Shown piece after piece: positions 24,517 through 32,646 of a DNA stretch of 64,000 nt (position 1 is its first letter; every line of letters begins with the position of its first letter). The stretch is from assembly GCA_037200885.1 (NCBI GenBank), contig JBBCIN010000001.1:558001-622000 (forward strand), given 5' to 3'. Made by a program: the position numbers and the translations under genes. The notes under the pieces were generated by a model that did not search any database, was not told the DNA's origin, and saw nothing but the letters and a program-made list of their open reading frames with translations. The DNA is from PMG-095 sp037200885 (GTDB lineage: Bacteria > Myxococcota_A > Polyangia > Polyangiales > Polyangiaceae).

Positions 24517-25670
24517 TCGAGCTGCGAAGCCTCGGCCAAGATGTAAGGGACGTAACGAAAGTCTTTGATCTGCGTCACGTACTCGCCTTCGATGTCGAGC
24601 TCGATGAAGTATGCGGGGCGAGCGTCATCGCGGTTCTTGAACACGGTGATGACTTCGCGGCCGTCGATCCACGCGGGCGACAAGCGCCAATCGGCGATGC
24701 TCGAGTAGTTCGCGACGTAGCTCGATACCTCGCGGCGCCCGCTGCGCTTGGCACGGGACACCAAGTCGAGGCGCACGTCTTCGGCGAGCAGCGCGCGCAC
24801 GCCATCCCAGTCTCGGGCATTGAACAGTGCCGCGTAGCGGGCGATGCCCGGCGATGCCGCGCGCGGCATCGCCGGTTGCGGCCCTGGCGCGGCCTCGGCC
24901 AAGGCCTGCAATCGCTCCCGGCCTCGGTGCAGGGCGGCCTTGGCGGCGGCTTCGCTGATCCCCATCAGCTGCGCGAGCTCAGCCAACGAGTGGCCCAGGA
25001 CGTCTTTCAAGATCACCGCGCTGCGCTGGGCCGGGACCAGCTCGACGAAGCGCGAAATTGCCGCTCGGGTCGCTTGCTCTCGAGCGAGCGCGTCTTCCGG
25101 ATCGCTCGCGTCCGAGAGTGCGGTCTCGAGCACGCTCTCGAGCGGCTCGGACATGCGCCGGTCGTAGCGTCGAAGCTGGTCTAGCGCGCGGTTGTGCGCG
25201 ATCTGAAATAGCCAAGGCCGCAGCGCCGGCACGGTCTCCATTTCCGACAGCGCGTGGTAAGCACGGGCCAAGGTGTCTTGCACGACGTCTTCACCGTCCG
25301 CGACCGATCCGGTCATGCGCGCGCAACCGGCCTTGACGTCATTGTTCCAGCTGCGGCTGAAGCCCTCCCAGGTCCGCTCGTGCAGCGGCGCAAGCCCCGG
25401 CACCGCGCCCGCGTTTAGCAGCCGCAGCGTGGGGCGGATGTCGCCAATCACGCTCCTGGCCAGCGCCTCGTCCGCCACATCCCCGCGAATGACGTCCACG
25501 CCCAGCCGGCTCGACACCTCCTTCAGGCGTTCGGCGTCGCGCCCGACCACGGTCACGTGAGCGCCTCGCGCCACGAGCGACTCGACCATCGCGAGCCCGA
25601 GCCCGCGATTGCCCCCGTCACCACGGCCTTCTGTCCTTGCAAAGTTCGCATCAGATTCGCTCCTTTCCAT
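24501..25670 (-). pseudogene. SDR::ECF sigma factor chimera (SnoaL-like C-terminus)
   Basis: One open frame of 389 codons joins two unrelated genes. Codons about 21-112 are the N-terminal half of a short-chain dehydrogenase (GNRGLGLAMVESLVARGAHV, then TVVGRDAERLKEVSSRLG). At about 25330 it switches to an ECF sigma factor missing its first 20-30 residues (CARMTGSVADGEDVVQDTLA onward), with region 4 (LVPAQRSAVILKDVLGHSLA) and a SnoaL-like C-terminal domain (RYAALFNARDWDGVRALLAE). The SDR's true start is ATG at 25651 with AGGAG 8 nt upstream (MRTLQGQKAVVTGG), but a G-run one base short puts it out of frame and leads to a stop after 32 codons. Two lesions therefore mark it as decayed. Confidence 0.75.
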
Positions 25671-25733
25671 CGATAACGATCGAGAGCAGCGAAAGGATGC
25701 GACAAGTCGGGCAGAAAAATCGCGGACGTGTGC

Positions 25734-26195
25734 TCAAGCCGAGACGGGCTTGGTCAGGGCAGTACCTGCGACGTCGAGGACCAACCCGACGACCGTCGTC
25801 AGATCGATGGGTTTGAGTAAATGCGCGTCGAAAGCGGGGGCGCCGGAGTCTGGCTCTAGCTCCTCATAGCCCGTGACTGCCACGAATTTGCAGCCCAGGA
25901 GCTCCGGGCACACACGCAGGATGGCGAGCAGCTCATAGCCATCCATGCCCGGCAAGCCGATATCCAGGAAGGCAATCTCCGGACAGAACGCCAGGGCTAC
26001 CCGGATCGCCTCTTCCCCGTCATGCGCCACGCGGGTTTCGTGCCCTTCTCGTCGTAGCAGCAGGGCGAGCAACTCGGCAGAGTCGTGGTTGTCGTCCACG
26101 ATCAGAACCCGTCGAATCTCGGACAAATTCCGCGTTCCAGAGCCGCGCCGGGTGTTCATGTCAGCCACACTTAGTCCGGGTCTCGCGTGGGGCAA
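25734..26195 (-). CDS. Single-domain response regulator (CheY-like)
   Basis: A 153-residue receiver-only protein: acidic pair VLIVDDNHDSAE, phospho-acceptor Asp in IAFLDIGLPGMDGYELL, Thr in KFVAVTGYEE and Lys in HLLKPIDL. No output domain is present. The likely start is the Met at 26159 (MNTRRGSG), since upstream residues look non-conserved. It is divergent from the kaiC-kaiB-kaiB-kinase operon, which ends in a hybrid kinase with a similar receiver, so it is a plausible phospho-partner of that kinase. Confidence 0.9.
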   Translation of the reverse strand: MPHARPGLSVADMNTRRGSGTRNLSEIRRVLIVDDNHDSAELLALLLRREGHETRVAHDGEEAIRVALAFCPEIAFLDIGLPGMDGYELLAILRVCPELLGCKFVAVTGYEELEPDSGAPAFDAHLLKPIDLTTVVGLVLDVAGTALTKPVSA

Positions 26196-26432
26196 GTAGG
26201 AACAACTCCGCTGCTCCGCTCGATTGCTAACCGTCTAAAACTACGCTCCTATTCAGTTCGTAACAATCGGTCACACAATGCGTCCGGCAGCGCAGCGAGA
26301 GCATGTCAGGAGCGCTCGCTGAGCCGCCTGCGTGTGGCGGAATGGCACAACTTGGACGGGGCCAAGTACGCGATACTGCGACCGAAATGAGCAGTTTTTA
26401 GACGCGCCTTTTCGGCACGCATTCTGCGATAA

Positions 26433-28166
26433 ATGGGCGCAATGGCTTTGACTCATCCGGTCAGCCCCGCAGAGGTAGAAAAGACGCCTAGCGGCATTGC
26501 TGGCTTCGATCAAATCACGGGCGGTGGGCTCCCGAGGGGGCGCGCGACACTGGTGTGCGGCGGCCCTGGCTCGGGTAAGACGATTTTCGCCGTCGAATTC
26601 TTGGTGCGTGGCGCGCAGCTCGGCGAGCCAGGCGTTTTCATCACTTTCGAAGAGTCGGTAACCGACCTTTCAGCGAACGTCGCATCCCTCGGCTTCGACC
26701 TCGCGCGTCTGCAGGAGCACAAGATGCTCGCGGTCGACTACGTGCACCTCGATCCCGCGGAGATCGAAGAGGCGGGCGGTTACTCGCTCGACGGCCTGTT
26801 CGTTCGGCTGGAACACGCGCTCGACGCGATCGGTGCCAAGCGCGTCGCGATCGACACGCTAGAAGTATTGTTCAGCACGCTCAAGGACGATTCGGTGGTG
26901 CGCGCGGAGACGCATCGCCTGTTCCGGTTCCTGAAGGAACGCGGCGTGACCGCGGTCGTCACGGCGGAAGCGGGCACGGGTAGCCTCACTCGGCAAGGCC
27001 TGGAAGAGTACGTCTCTGATTGCGTGGTGTGGCTCGGGCAGAGCGTGTTCGACCAATCGACCACGCGCTTCTTGCGTGTCGTGAAGTACCGCGGCTCGAG
27101 TCACGGCACGAACGAGTATCCGTTTCTGATCGACGACTCAGGCTTCTCGGTCGTGCCCGCGACCAGCTTGCAGCTGGACTACCACGTGAACGACGATCGC
27201 ATTTCGTCCGGAATTCCCAGCTTGGACGGCATGCTGAGCGGGAACGGATTCTTTCGCACCAGCACCATCTTGGTGTCTGGCTCGGCGGGTTGCGGGAAAA
27301 GCATTTTGGCCGCTCACTTGGCGAATGCCACTTGTGAGCGCGGCGAGCGCTGCATGCTGTTCGCCTTCGAAGAGTCCCCTTCGCAGATCGTACGCAACAT
27401 GCGCTCGGTCGGGCTCGAGCTCGCGAAGTGGCAGGAGCAAGGGTTGTTGCAGCTGCGCGCGACGCGTCCGAGCCTGTACGGGCTGGAGATGCACCTCGTC
27501 AGCATGCACAAGGCCATCTCGGAGTTCAAACCGAATACGGTCATCCTCGACCCCATCTCGAGCTTCATGTCGGCCGGCACTGCGCAGCAGATCAAGGCCA
27601 TGCTGGTTCGGCTCTTCGACTGGCTGAAGACCCAACAGATCACGGGCCTCGTCACTTGTCTGACGACGCCGCTCAATCGCGAAGAAACGGACGTCGGCAT
27701 CTCGTCTTTGATCGACACTTGGATCGAAGTGAGAGATCTCGAAGTCGCAGGCGAGCGGAATCGCGCCCTCTACCTATTGAAGTCCAGAGGCATGAGCCAC
27801 TCCAACCAGGTCCGGGAACTGATCATCTCGAACACGGGTGTTACACTCGCTGACGTCTTCTCCGGAGCTGACGGCGTACTGATCGGCTCCGCAAAGTTGG
27901 CCGAGGCCCGCCGGCGCGCTCGCGAAGAACGCGAAAGCGCGGCGGATGTCGCCCGCAGCGAGCGCGTGTTGGAACTGAAGCGAGAGACCCTGGAAGCTCA
28001 GGTCGCGGCGATGCGCGCCGAGTATGCGGCGCACGAAGAGGAGGTTCATCGCCGCCTGCGCAGCTCGCGGGAAAGCGCGGACGCTTTGCGCACGGACCGA
28101 GAATCGCTCTCCCAACTGCGCACCGACTCGGGCAAGCGCGCGAGCAACCACGGCGGGCGAGCGTGA
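26433..28166 (+). CDS. kaiC: KaiC-like double-domain RecA-type ATPase
   Basis: A 577-residue protein with tandem KaiC domains. CI has Walker A GGPGSGKT (43-50) and catalytic Glu pair ITFEES; CII has GSAGCGKS (283-290) and LFAFEES. In CII, Ser424-Ser425 (ISSLIDTWIEV) align with the Ser431-Thr432 phosphorylation sites of cyanobacterial KaiC (ISTITDT), so autokinase activity is plausible. The last 90 residues are a charged coiled coil (RRRAREERESAADVARSERV) longer than the cyanobacterial tail, which binds KaiA; no kaiA is present. It overlaps the first kaiB by 4 nt. In other non-cyanobacteria such KaiC proteins act in stress responses or hourglass-like timing. Confidence 0.93.
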   Translation: MGAMALTHPVSPAEVEKTPSGIAGFDQITGGGLPRGRATLVCGGPGSGKTIFAVEFLVRGAQLGEPGVFITFEESVTDLSANVASLGFDLARLQEHKMLAVDYVHLDPAEIEEAGGYSLDGLFVRLEHALDAIGAKRVAIDTLEVLFSTLKDDSVVRAETHRLFRFLKERGVTAVVTAEAGTGSLTRQGLEEYVSDCVVWLGQSVFDQSTTRFLRVVKYRGSSHGTNEYPFLIDDSGFSVVPATSLQLDYHVNDDRISSGIPSLDGMLSGNGFFRTSTILVSGSAGCGKSILAAHLANATCERGERCMLFAFEESPSQIVRNMRSVGLELAKWQEQGLLQLRATRPSLYGLEMHLVSMHKAISEFKPNTVILDPISSFMSAGTAQQIKAMLVRLFDWLKTQQITGLVTCLTTPLNREETDVGISSLIDTWIEVRDLEVAGERNRALYLLKSRGMSHSNQVRELIISNTGVTLADVFSGADGVLIGSAKLAEARRRAREERESAADVARSERVLELKRETLEAQVAAMRAEYAAHEEEVHRRLRSSRESADALRTDRESLSQLRTDSGKRASNHGGRA

Positions 28167-28543
28167 CTATGACCGACAATCCCTCCCGAGCAAAAACGCC
28201 CCGCCCGCTCAGTCGAGTGACGCCGGTCGGCACCGATGACGACGCAGAGCGTTGGAATTTACGTCTCTATGTCGCGGGCGAAACGCCGAAATGTGTGCAA
28301 GCTTTCCAACATCTGAAGCAAATCTGCGAAGAACACCTGCAGGGTCGCTACACGATCGAAGTGATTGATCTGCTCAAAAATCCGACGCTCGCACAGGGCG
28401 ATCAAATCATCGCCATCCCGACCCTCGTCCGGCAGCTGCCTCCGCCCGTAAAGAAGATTATCGGTGATTTGACCAACACGGAACGAGTCGTGGTCGGGCT
28501 GAACTTGACCCCGATCAAGCTAGAACCGCGACGTGCCAAGTGA
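28163..28543 (+). CDS. kaiB: KaiB-like protein 1
   Basis: A 126-residue KaiB-domain protein with a thioredoxin-like fold: WNLRLYVAGETPKCVQAFQH, CEEHLQGRYTIEVIDLLKNP, IAIPTLVRQLPPPVKKIIGD. The N-terminal 30 residues are an extra, probably disordered extension. It starts at a GTG overlapping the kaiC stop (GTGA); an ATG two codons on is an alternative. KaiB binds the CI ring of KaiC and, by fold-switching, recruits or displaces kinases. Two non-identical KaiB copies in one operon suggest different affinities or heteromeric rings. Confidence 0.93.
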   Translation: MTMTDNPSRAKTPRPLSRVTPVGTDDDAERWNLRLYVAGETPKCVQAFQHLKQICEEHLQGRYTIEVIDLLKNPTLAQGDQIIAIPTLVRQLPPPVKKIIGDLTNTERVVVGLNLTPIKLEPRRAK

Positions 28544-28908
28544 CGAAGCCCAGACCGTCGACAGCAGCCTTCGAAACCGCCATCGAGCGGGCAGGGGAGG
28601 AACGCTACGAGCTGCGTCTGTACATCGCCGGCACCACGCCCGCGTCCAGCAAATCCGTGGAGAATCTCCGCGCAATCTGTGAGGAACACCTCAAGGGCCG
28701 TTATGAGCTGATGGTGATCGACGTCTTCCAGCAACCAATACTGGCCAGAGAAGCACAGATCATCGCTGTCCCTACCCTGATCAAAAAGCTGCCGGCGCCG
28801 ATTCGGCGCATCGTTGGGGACCTTTCGAATGAACATCGAGTGCTCGTGGGCCTCGATTTGAAACCCAAGGAACATGGTCAAGCGCGAGCCCCATCCCGAA
28901 GCGGCTGA
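28540..28908 (+). CDS. kaiB: KaiB-like protein 2
   Basis: A 122-residue KaiB-domain protein (YELRLYIAGTTPASSKSVEN, CEEHLKGRYELMVIDVFQQP, IIAVPTLIKKLPAPIRRIVG), clearly paralogous to its neighbour. The GTG start overlaps the preceding stop by 4 nt, and its 3' end overlaps the hybrid kinase gene by 35 nt, so all four genes are translated as a tightly coupled unit. The C-terminal extension after GLDLKPKE is short and basic. Confidence 0.93.
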   Translation: MTKPRPSTAAFETAIERAGEERYELRLYIAGTTPASSKSVENLRAICEEHLKGRYELMVIDVFQQPILAREAQIIAVPTLIKKLPAPIRRIVGDLSNEHRVLVGLDLKPKEHGQARAPSRSG

Positions 28909-31009
28909 TCCCTTGCTGAACGTGGAAGTTCTGTTGGCACGGCTGGAAGAAGCCGAGTCGACGCTCTCCGCGATCCGCGATGGTCATGTCGAGGCCTTGG
29001 TCGTCTCGTCCGCCGACGGGCCCAAGGTATATGCTCTCGAGGGCTCCGAACATCGGTATCGCCGATTGGTCGAGACAATGAGTGAAGGTGCCCTGCTGGT
29101 CAGCGCAGGCGGGATCGTCCTGTACTCGAACGCGGCCTTTGCCGACATGGTCGCCGCCCCCCTGGAACGGGTGATCGGTAAGACGTTGGCTGAGTTCGTA
29201 GTCCACCGCCAAGAGCACTTGCTCGGGGCGCTACTGGAGGGAGCGGGGGCACGCGCGGGCTCGGGTGAACTCATGCTCTGCGATGCTCTCGGCAATGAGC
29301 GCCCAGTGTACCTGTCCGTGGCTAGAAACAGCCCCGGGGAGGAGGCCGGCTTGTCGGTGATCGTGACTGATTTGACCGAGCAGAAGCGAAATCAACAGAT
29401 TGTGGCTTCGGAGCGGCTGGCGAACGCGATTTTGGAGCAGAGCGCTGAGCCGATCATCGTTTGCGACGTGAACGGCGTGATCATGCGCGCGAGCGGCGCG
29501 GCGCGCACGATTGCCGGCGCACGCGTGCTCCGTCGTCATTTCTTCCACGCCTTCCCGTTCCAAGTGCAAAATGACGACGAAGAGCATCCGGTGCTGGCGG
29601 CACTTCGCGGGAACACGACGGCCGGTCGCGAGATGACCTTGGCCGTCGGTGGTCGCCCAATGCAGTCGTTTCTGTGCACTGCCGCACCGCTGCTCGACGA
29701 CTCGGCGAAAATCCTCGGTTGCGTGGTGGCCTTGGTAGATATCTCCGATCGCAAGCGCGTCGAGGCAGCGCGCAGCAGCCTGCTCGATGCGGAACGCGCC
29801 GCGCGCGCTTCGGCCGAGCACGCGCGTTCCGAAGCCGAAGCCAGCAGCCGTGCCAAGGACGAGTTCTTGGCCACCGTTTCGCATGAGCTGCGCACGCCAC
29901 TGAATGCCATGCTCGGCTGGTCGCAGCTCTTGACCAACAACACCCTGCCGGCAGACAAGCTCGATCACGCGTTCGAAGTGATTCAAAGGAATGTGCTTGC
30001 CCAATCACGACTAGTCGAGGATCTGCTGGACGTATCGCGCATCGTCTCCGGCCAAATGCGCCTCGAGGTCCAACCGGTCGAACCGGTTCGAGTCGTCGGC
30101 GCGGCCATCGAGAGCGCCAAGCCCGCGATCGAAGCCAAGCACATCCAGTTGGAGGTCGACCTCGATCCGAGCGCCGGACAGGTCTTGGGCGATGCCACGC
30201 GCGTGCAGCAGATCGTCTGGAATTTGCTGTCCAACGCCACGAAGTTCACGGGCCGAGACGGGAAAATCACGGTGCGTGTCGCGCGCGTGGCCGGCAGCGT
30301 GGAGATCATGGTCAGCGACACCGGCCAGGGCATCGATGCGGAGTTTTTGCCGTTCGTGTTCGATCGCTTTCGGCAAGCCGACGGCAGCTTTGCTCGCCGT
30401 CACGGCGGGCTCGGGCTGGGTTTGGCGATCGCCCGTCACCTGGTCGAGCTGCACGGTGGCACGATTAAAGCCGAAAGCGCCGGCGCGAGCTGCGGTTCGC
30501 GCTTCGTCGTGCGCCTACCCTACGCCGGCTCTCGCAACTCCACGGCGCCTCTGGCGGGCGTTACCCCGGTGGCCGACTTCGAGCCGCCGAGTCGGCTTGC
30601 GGCGCCGGAGCTCCGCGGCATCCGCGTCTTGGTTGTCGATGACGACGACGACTCGCGCGATCTGGTGGTGAGCATCTTGCAGAAGTGCGAGGCGATCACG
30701 TTTTCCGCGTCTTCTGCCGAGCAGGCCCTGTCGATCATCGTGCGCGATCGTCCCGACGTGCTCGTCTCCGACATCGGCATGCCCGGAATGGACGGCTACG
30801 AGCTGGTGCGAGCGATTCGCGCGCTGCCAGACGAACGCGCCCAGCGCGTCCCCGCCGTCGCGGTGACGGCCTACGCGAGGCAGGAAGATCAACGTCGCGC
30901 GCTGGCCGAGGGCTTTCAGCTGCACGTCGCCAAACCGATCGAACCGGCCGCTTTCGCGCTGGCGGTCGCGCGGCTGTCCCGCAGCACGCAGCTAGCCGTC
31001 AGCCCCTGA
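28874..31009 (+). CDS. PAS-containing hybrid histidine kinase of the Kai module
   Basis: A 711-residue soluble hybrid kinase. An N-terminal coiled segment (LLARLEEAESTLSAIRDGHV) leads to a PAS domain at about 60-175 and a second PAS-like domain at about 190-300. HisKA with His337 (ATVSHELRTPLNAMLG) and a HATPase domain (LLSNATKFTGRDGKI, GQGIDAEFLPFVFDRFRQAD, GLGLGLAIARHLV) follow. A C-terminal receiver has phospho-acceptor Asp633 (VLVSDIGMPGMDGYELV). No transmembrane helix is seen. It is probably the output kinase of the KaiC/KaiB complex, functionally analogous to SasA or to hybrid kinases found beside non-cyanobacterial kai genes; the divergent receiver protein at 25734 may accept its phosphate. 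Confidence 0.92.
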   Translation: MVKREPHPEAADPLLNVEVLLARLEEAESTLSAIRDGHVEALVVSSADGPKVYALEGSEHRYRRLVETMSEGALLVSAGGIVLYSNAAFADMVAAPLERVIGKTLAEFVVHRQEHLLGALLEGAGARAGSGELMLCDALGNERPVYLSVARNSPGEEAGLSVIVTDLTEQKRNQQIVASERLANAILEQSAEPIIVCDVNGVIMRASGAARTIAGARVLRRHFFHAFPFQVQNDDEEHPVLAALRGNTTAGREMTLAVGGRPMQSFLCTAAPLLDDSAKILGCVVALVDISDRKRVEAARSSLLDAERAARASAEHARSEAEASSRAKDEFLATVSHELRTPLNAMLGWSQLLTNNTLPADKLDHAFEVIQRNVLAQSRLVEDLLDVSRIVSGQMRLEVQPVEPVRVVGAAIESAKPAIEAKHIQLEVDLDPSAGQVLGDATRVQQIVWNLLSNATKFTGRDGKITVRVARVAGSVEIMVSDTGQGIDAEFLPFVFDRFRQADGSFARRHGGLGLGLAIARHLVELHGGTIKAESAGASCGSRFVVRLPYAGSRNSTAPLAGVTPVADFEPPSRLAAPELRGIRVLVVDDDDDSRDLVVSILQKCEAITFSASSAEQALSIIVRDRPDVLVSDIGMPGMDGYELVRAIRALPDERAQRVPAVAVTAYARQEDQRRALAEGFQLHVAKPIEPAAFALAVARLSRSTQLAVSP

Positions 31010-31031
31010 GCCGCGCGGCACCGGCCATTGT

Positions 31032-31047
31032 GCAACTTTTGGGTTGC
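31032..31047. promoter_or_regulatory. ArsR-type operator, distal copy
   Basis: GCAAC-TTTTGG-GTTGC, an inverted repeat with 5-bp perfect arms further extended by TG and CA, 44-59 bases before the SRPBCC start. A second copy lies 41 bases downstream. Confidence 0.6.
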
Positions 31048-31072
31048 GCATCTCCGCGCGCGCGAGCAATAT

Positions 31073-31088
31073 GCAACCCAGGAGTTGC
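31073..31088. promoter_or_regulatory. ArsR-type operator, proximal copy overlapping the ribosome-binding site
   Basis: GCAAC-CCAGGA-GTTGC, the same 5-bp arms and spacing as the copy at 31032, ending 2 bases before the SRPBCC ATG and containing its GGAG Shine-Dalgarno. Binding of the co-encoded ArsR repressor at both sites would bracket the promoter. Confidence 0.6.
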
Positions 31089-31090
31089 CA

Positions 31091-31559
31091 ATGGCCGATG
31101 CCGAAAACGACCGTATCGAGAAGAAAATCGTGCTTTCTGCCTCACGCGCCCGAGTTTGGCGCGCGCTCAGCGACGCCGCTGAGTTCGGCCAATGGTTTCG
31201 CGTTCGCCTCGAGGGCGCGTTCCACGCCGGCCACCACCATCTTCGGCCGAATCACCTACCCAGGCTACGAGCACCTCGAGGTCGAAATGCAAATCGTCGA
31301 GCTCGTGCCCGAGCGTTACTTTTCGTATCGCTGGCGCCCGAATGCCGTCGACGCCAGCAAGGACTACTCGGCGGAGCCGATGACCCTGGTCGAGTTCACG
31401 CTCACGGAAGCGCCCGAAGCCCGAGGCACGCTGCTCACGATCGTCGAGTCCGGTTTCGCGCGTCTTCCTGCGGAGCGGCGCGCGGAAGCCTTCCGCAGCA
31501 ACGACAGCGGCTGGTCCGAGCAGCTCAAGAATATCGAGCGCCATGTCGCCCAACCGTAG
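31091..31559 (+). pseudogene. AHSA1/SRPBCC gene split by a one-base frameshift
   Basis: From the ATG at 31091 (GGAG 6 nt upstream) the product reads as an AHSA1-like SRPBCC protein (IEKKIVLSASRARVWRALSD, then AAEFGQWFRVRLEGAFHAG). At about 31230 the family sequence moves to the next frame (TTIFGRITYPGYEHLEVEMQ, FTLTEAPEARGTLLTIVESG) and ends at 31559. One extra C in GGCC explains the switch. The unshifted frame runs on with meaningless His/Arg-rich sequence to 31570. The gene is coupled to an ArsR regulator, a common ArsR-SRPBCC pairing. Either a true frameshift mutation or a sequencing error. Confidence 0.75.
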
Positions 31560-31890
31560 CTCCGCGTTGAAGCTCAGCGAAGCTGCACCGCTGTTCGCCG
31601 CGCTGGGCGATGAAACACGGCTCAAGCTCGTCTCCCGCTTGTGCAACGAGGGCCCACTGTCGATCGTGCGCCTGAGCGAAGGCACGGAGGTCACGCGCCA
31701 AGCCATCACCAAGCACCTGCGAGCCTTGGCCGACGCCGGCCTCGTCCACGACACCCGCCAAGGCCGCGAGCGCATCTGGGAGCTACGCCCCAAACGCATC
31801 GAAAAAGCCCGCCAACACCTGGATCAAATATCCCAGCAATGGGACGCCGCAATCGGTCGCCTTCAGGAATTTTTGCGCGAAAATCCGTGA
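31543..31890 (+). CDS. ArsR-family transcriptional regulator
   Basis: A 115-residue winged-helix repressor: FAALGDETRLKLVSRLCNEG, recognition helix in TRQAITKHLRALADAGLV and wing DTRQGRERIWEL. No metal-binding cysteine cluster is present, so it belongs to the ArsR subgroup that pairs with SRPBCC proteins and not to metal sensors. Its start overlaps the 3' end of the SRPBCC gene by 17 nt. Two palindromic sites upstream of the operon (31032-31047, 31073-31088) are its likely autoregulatory operators. Confidence 0.92.
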   Translation: MSPNRSSALKLSEAAPLFAALGDETRLKLVSRLCNEGPLSIVRLSEGTEVTRQAITKHLRALADAGLVHDTRQGRERIWELRPKRIEKARQHLDQISQQWDAAIGRLQEFLRENP

Positions 31891-31910
31891 ATATCGGGGA
31901 TAGTAGGGGC

Positions 31911-32453
31911 ATGAGCCTCCGCGTGCGTCCCGTACTCGCAATCCTCCTGGCCTTTTCCGCGGCGTGCGCCCCGATCGTACGCCCGGACGGCGGCAACGGC
32001 CTCTTGCCGATTGGCACCATGGCGCCCGAGGTCGTTGGAGAAGCGCCGGATGGCAGCGTGACTCGTCTGACCGCGGTCCGTGGCCACTCGGCCATCGTTT
32101 ACTTCTATCCAAAAGACGGCACGCCCGGTTGCACGAAGGAGGCCTGCGCCTTTCGTGATGCCTTCCGTCGCTACGAACAACTGCACGTGACCATCTTCGG
32201 CGTATCGGGCGACTCGAACGAGACCCACGCCGAATTCCGCGAGAGCCACCACTTGCCGTTTTCGCTCGTGTCCGATCAAAGCGGCGCGGTCGCCCGCGCA
32301 TACGGCGTTTCGAGCACGCCCGGAATGGACGCGCGGGTCACGTTTCTAGTCGGCGGAGACGGCAAGATCGCTCGAGTTTGGCCCGATGTCGATCCGGGCG
32401 TGCACGCGAAGGAAGTGCTCGCCGCGGTGGAAGGGGCGGACAGCGCACGCTGA
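31911..32453 (+). CDS. Bcp/PrxQ-type peroxiredoxin, probable lipoprotein
   Basis: A 180-residue peroxiredoxin starting at ATG 31911. A short signal sequence (VRPVLAILLAFSAACAP) ends in a Cys that could be lipidated. The catalytic core is clear: YFYPKDGTPGCTKEACAFRD carries the peroxidatic Cys and the resolving Cys five residues later, as in Bcp/PrxQ enzymes. FGVSGDSNETHAEFRESHHL and PGMDARVTFLVGGDG complete the thioredoxin fold. Unlike typical cytoplasmic Bcp it appears exported, so it would detoxify peroxides in the envelope. It lies 20 nt after arsR, in the same direction. Confidence 0.88.
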   Translation: MSLRVRPVLAILLAFSAACAPIVRPDGGNGLLPIGTMAPEVVGEAPDGSVTRLTAVRGHSAIVYFYPKDGTPGCTKEACAFRDAFRRYEQLHVTIFGVSGDSNETHAEFRESHHLPFSLVSDQSGAVARAYGVSSTPGMDARVTFLVGGDGKIARVWPDVDPGVHAKEVLAAVEGADSAR

Positions 32454-32488
32454 TTGTCTCCCGGCCAGGAGCTGGTATCGGGGCGTAT

Positions 32489-32522
32489 TCGGAATATTTC
32501 CCGAACCGACTCGGAAATTTCC
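32489..32522. promoter_or_regulatory. Cluster of TCGGAA sites upstream of RND adaptor operon
   Basis: TCGGAA at 32489-32494 (within TTCGGAATATTTCCCGAA) and again at 32511-32516 (within TCGGAAATTTCC), 22 bases or two helical turns apart. The first copy contains CGGAATATTTCC, which recurs exactly at 40701-40712 in the tolC/kinase intergenic region. The position, 65-92 bases upstream of a sigma-54-like promoter, suits enhancer sites for the NtrC-type regulator encoded at 42059. Confidence 0.5.
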
Positions 32523-32578
32523 CCGGCGCAACGCCGCCCCACGCGGGACTTAGGAGTCGATTTAGGCTGATTCGAGAG

Positions 32579-32595
32579 TTGGTCCGGGAAATGCT
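32579..32595 (+). promoter_or_regulatory. Candidate sigma-54 promoter of RND adaptor-pump operon
   Basis: TTGGTCCGGGAAATGCT has the invariant GG and GC exactly ten bases apart and about 10 of 13 consensus positions. The -12 element ends about 52 bases before the adaptor ATG at 32647, leaving a reasonable leader. Confidence 0.45.
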
Positions 32596-32646
32596 TGAGC
32601 GGTCCCTTCAACCTTGTCCACATCGAAATCGACTCCACGACGCGCA

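Noticed and set aside
26412..26428. Sigma-54-like element (GGCACG then GC at correct spacing) upstream of kaiC
   Set aside because: The -24 half is excellent, but the -12 C lies only 5 bases before the kaiC ATG at 26433, so the transcript would start inside or at the start codon. Probably coincidental unless the true start is downstream.
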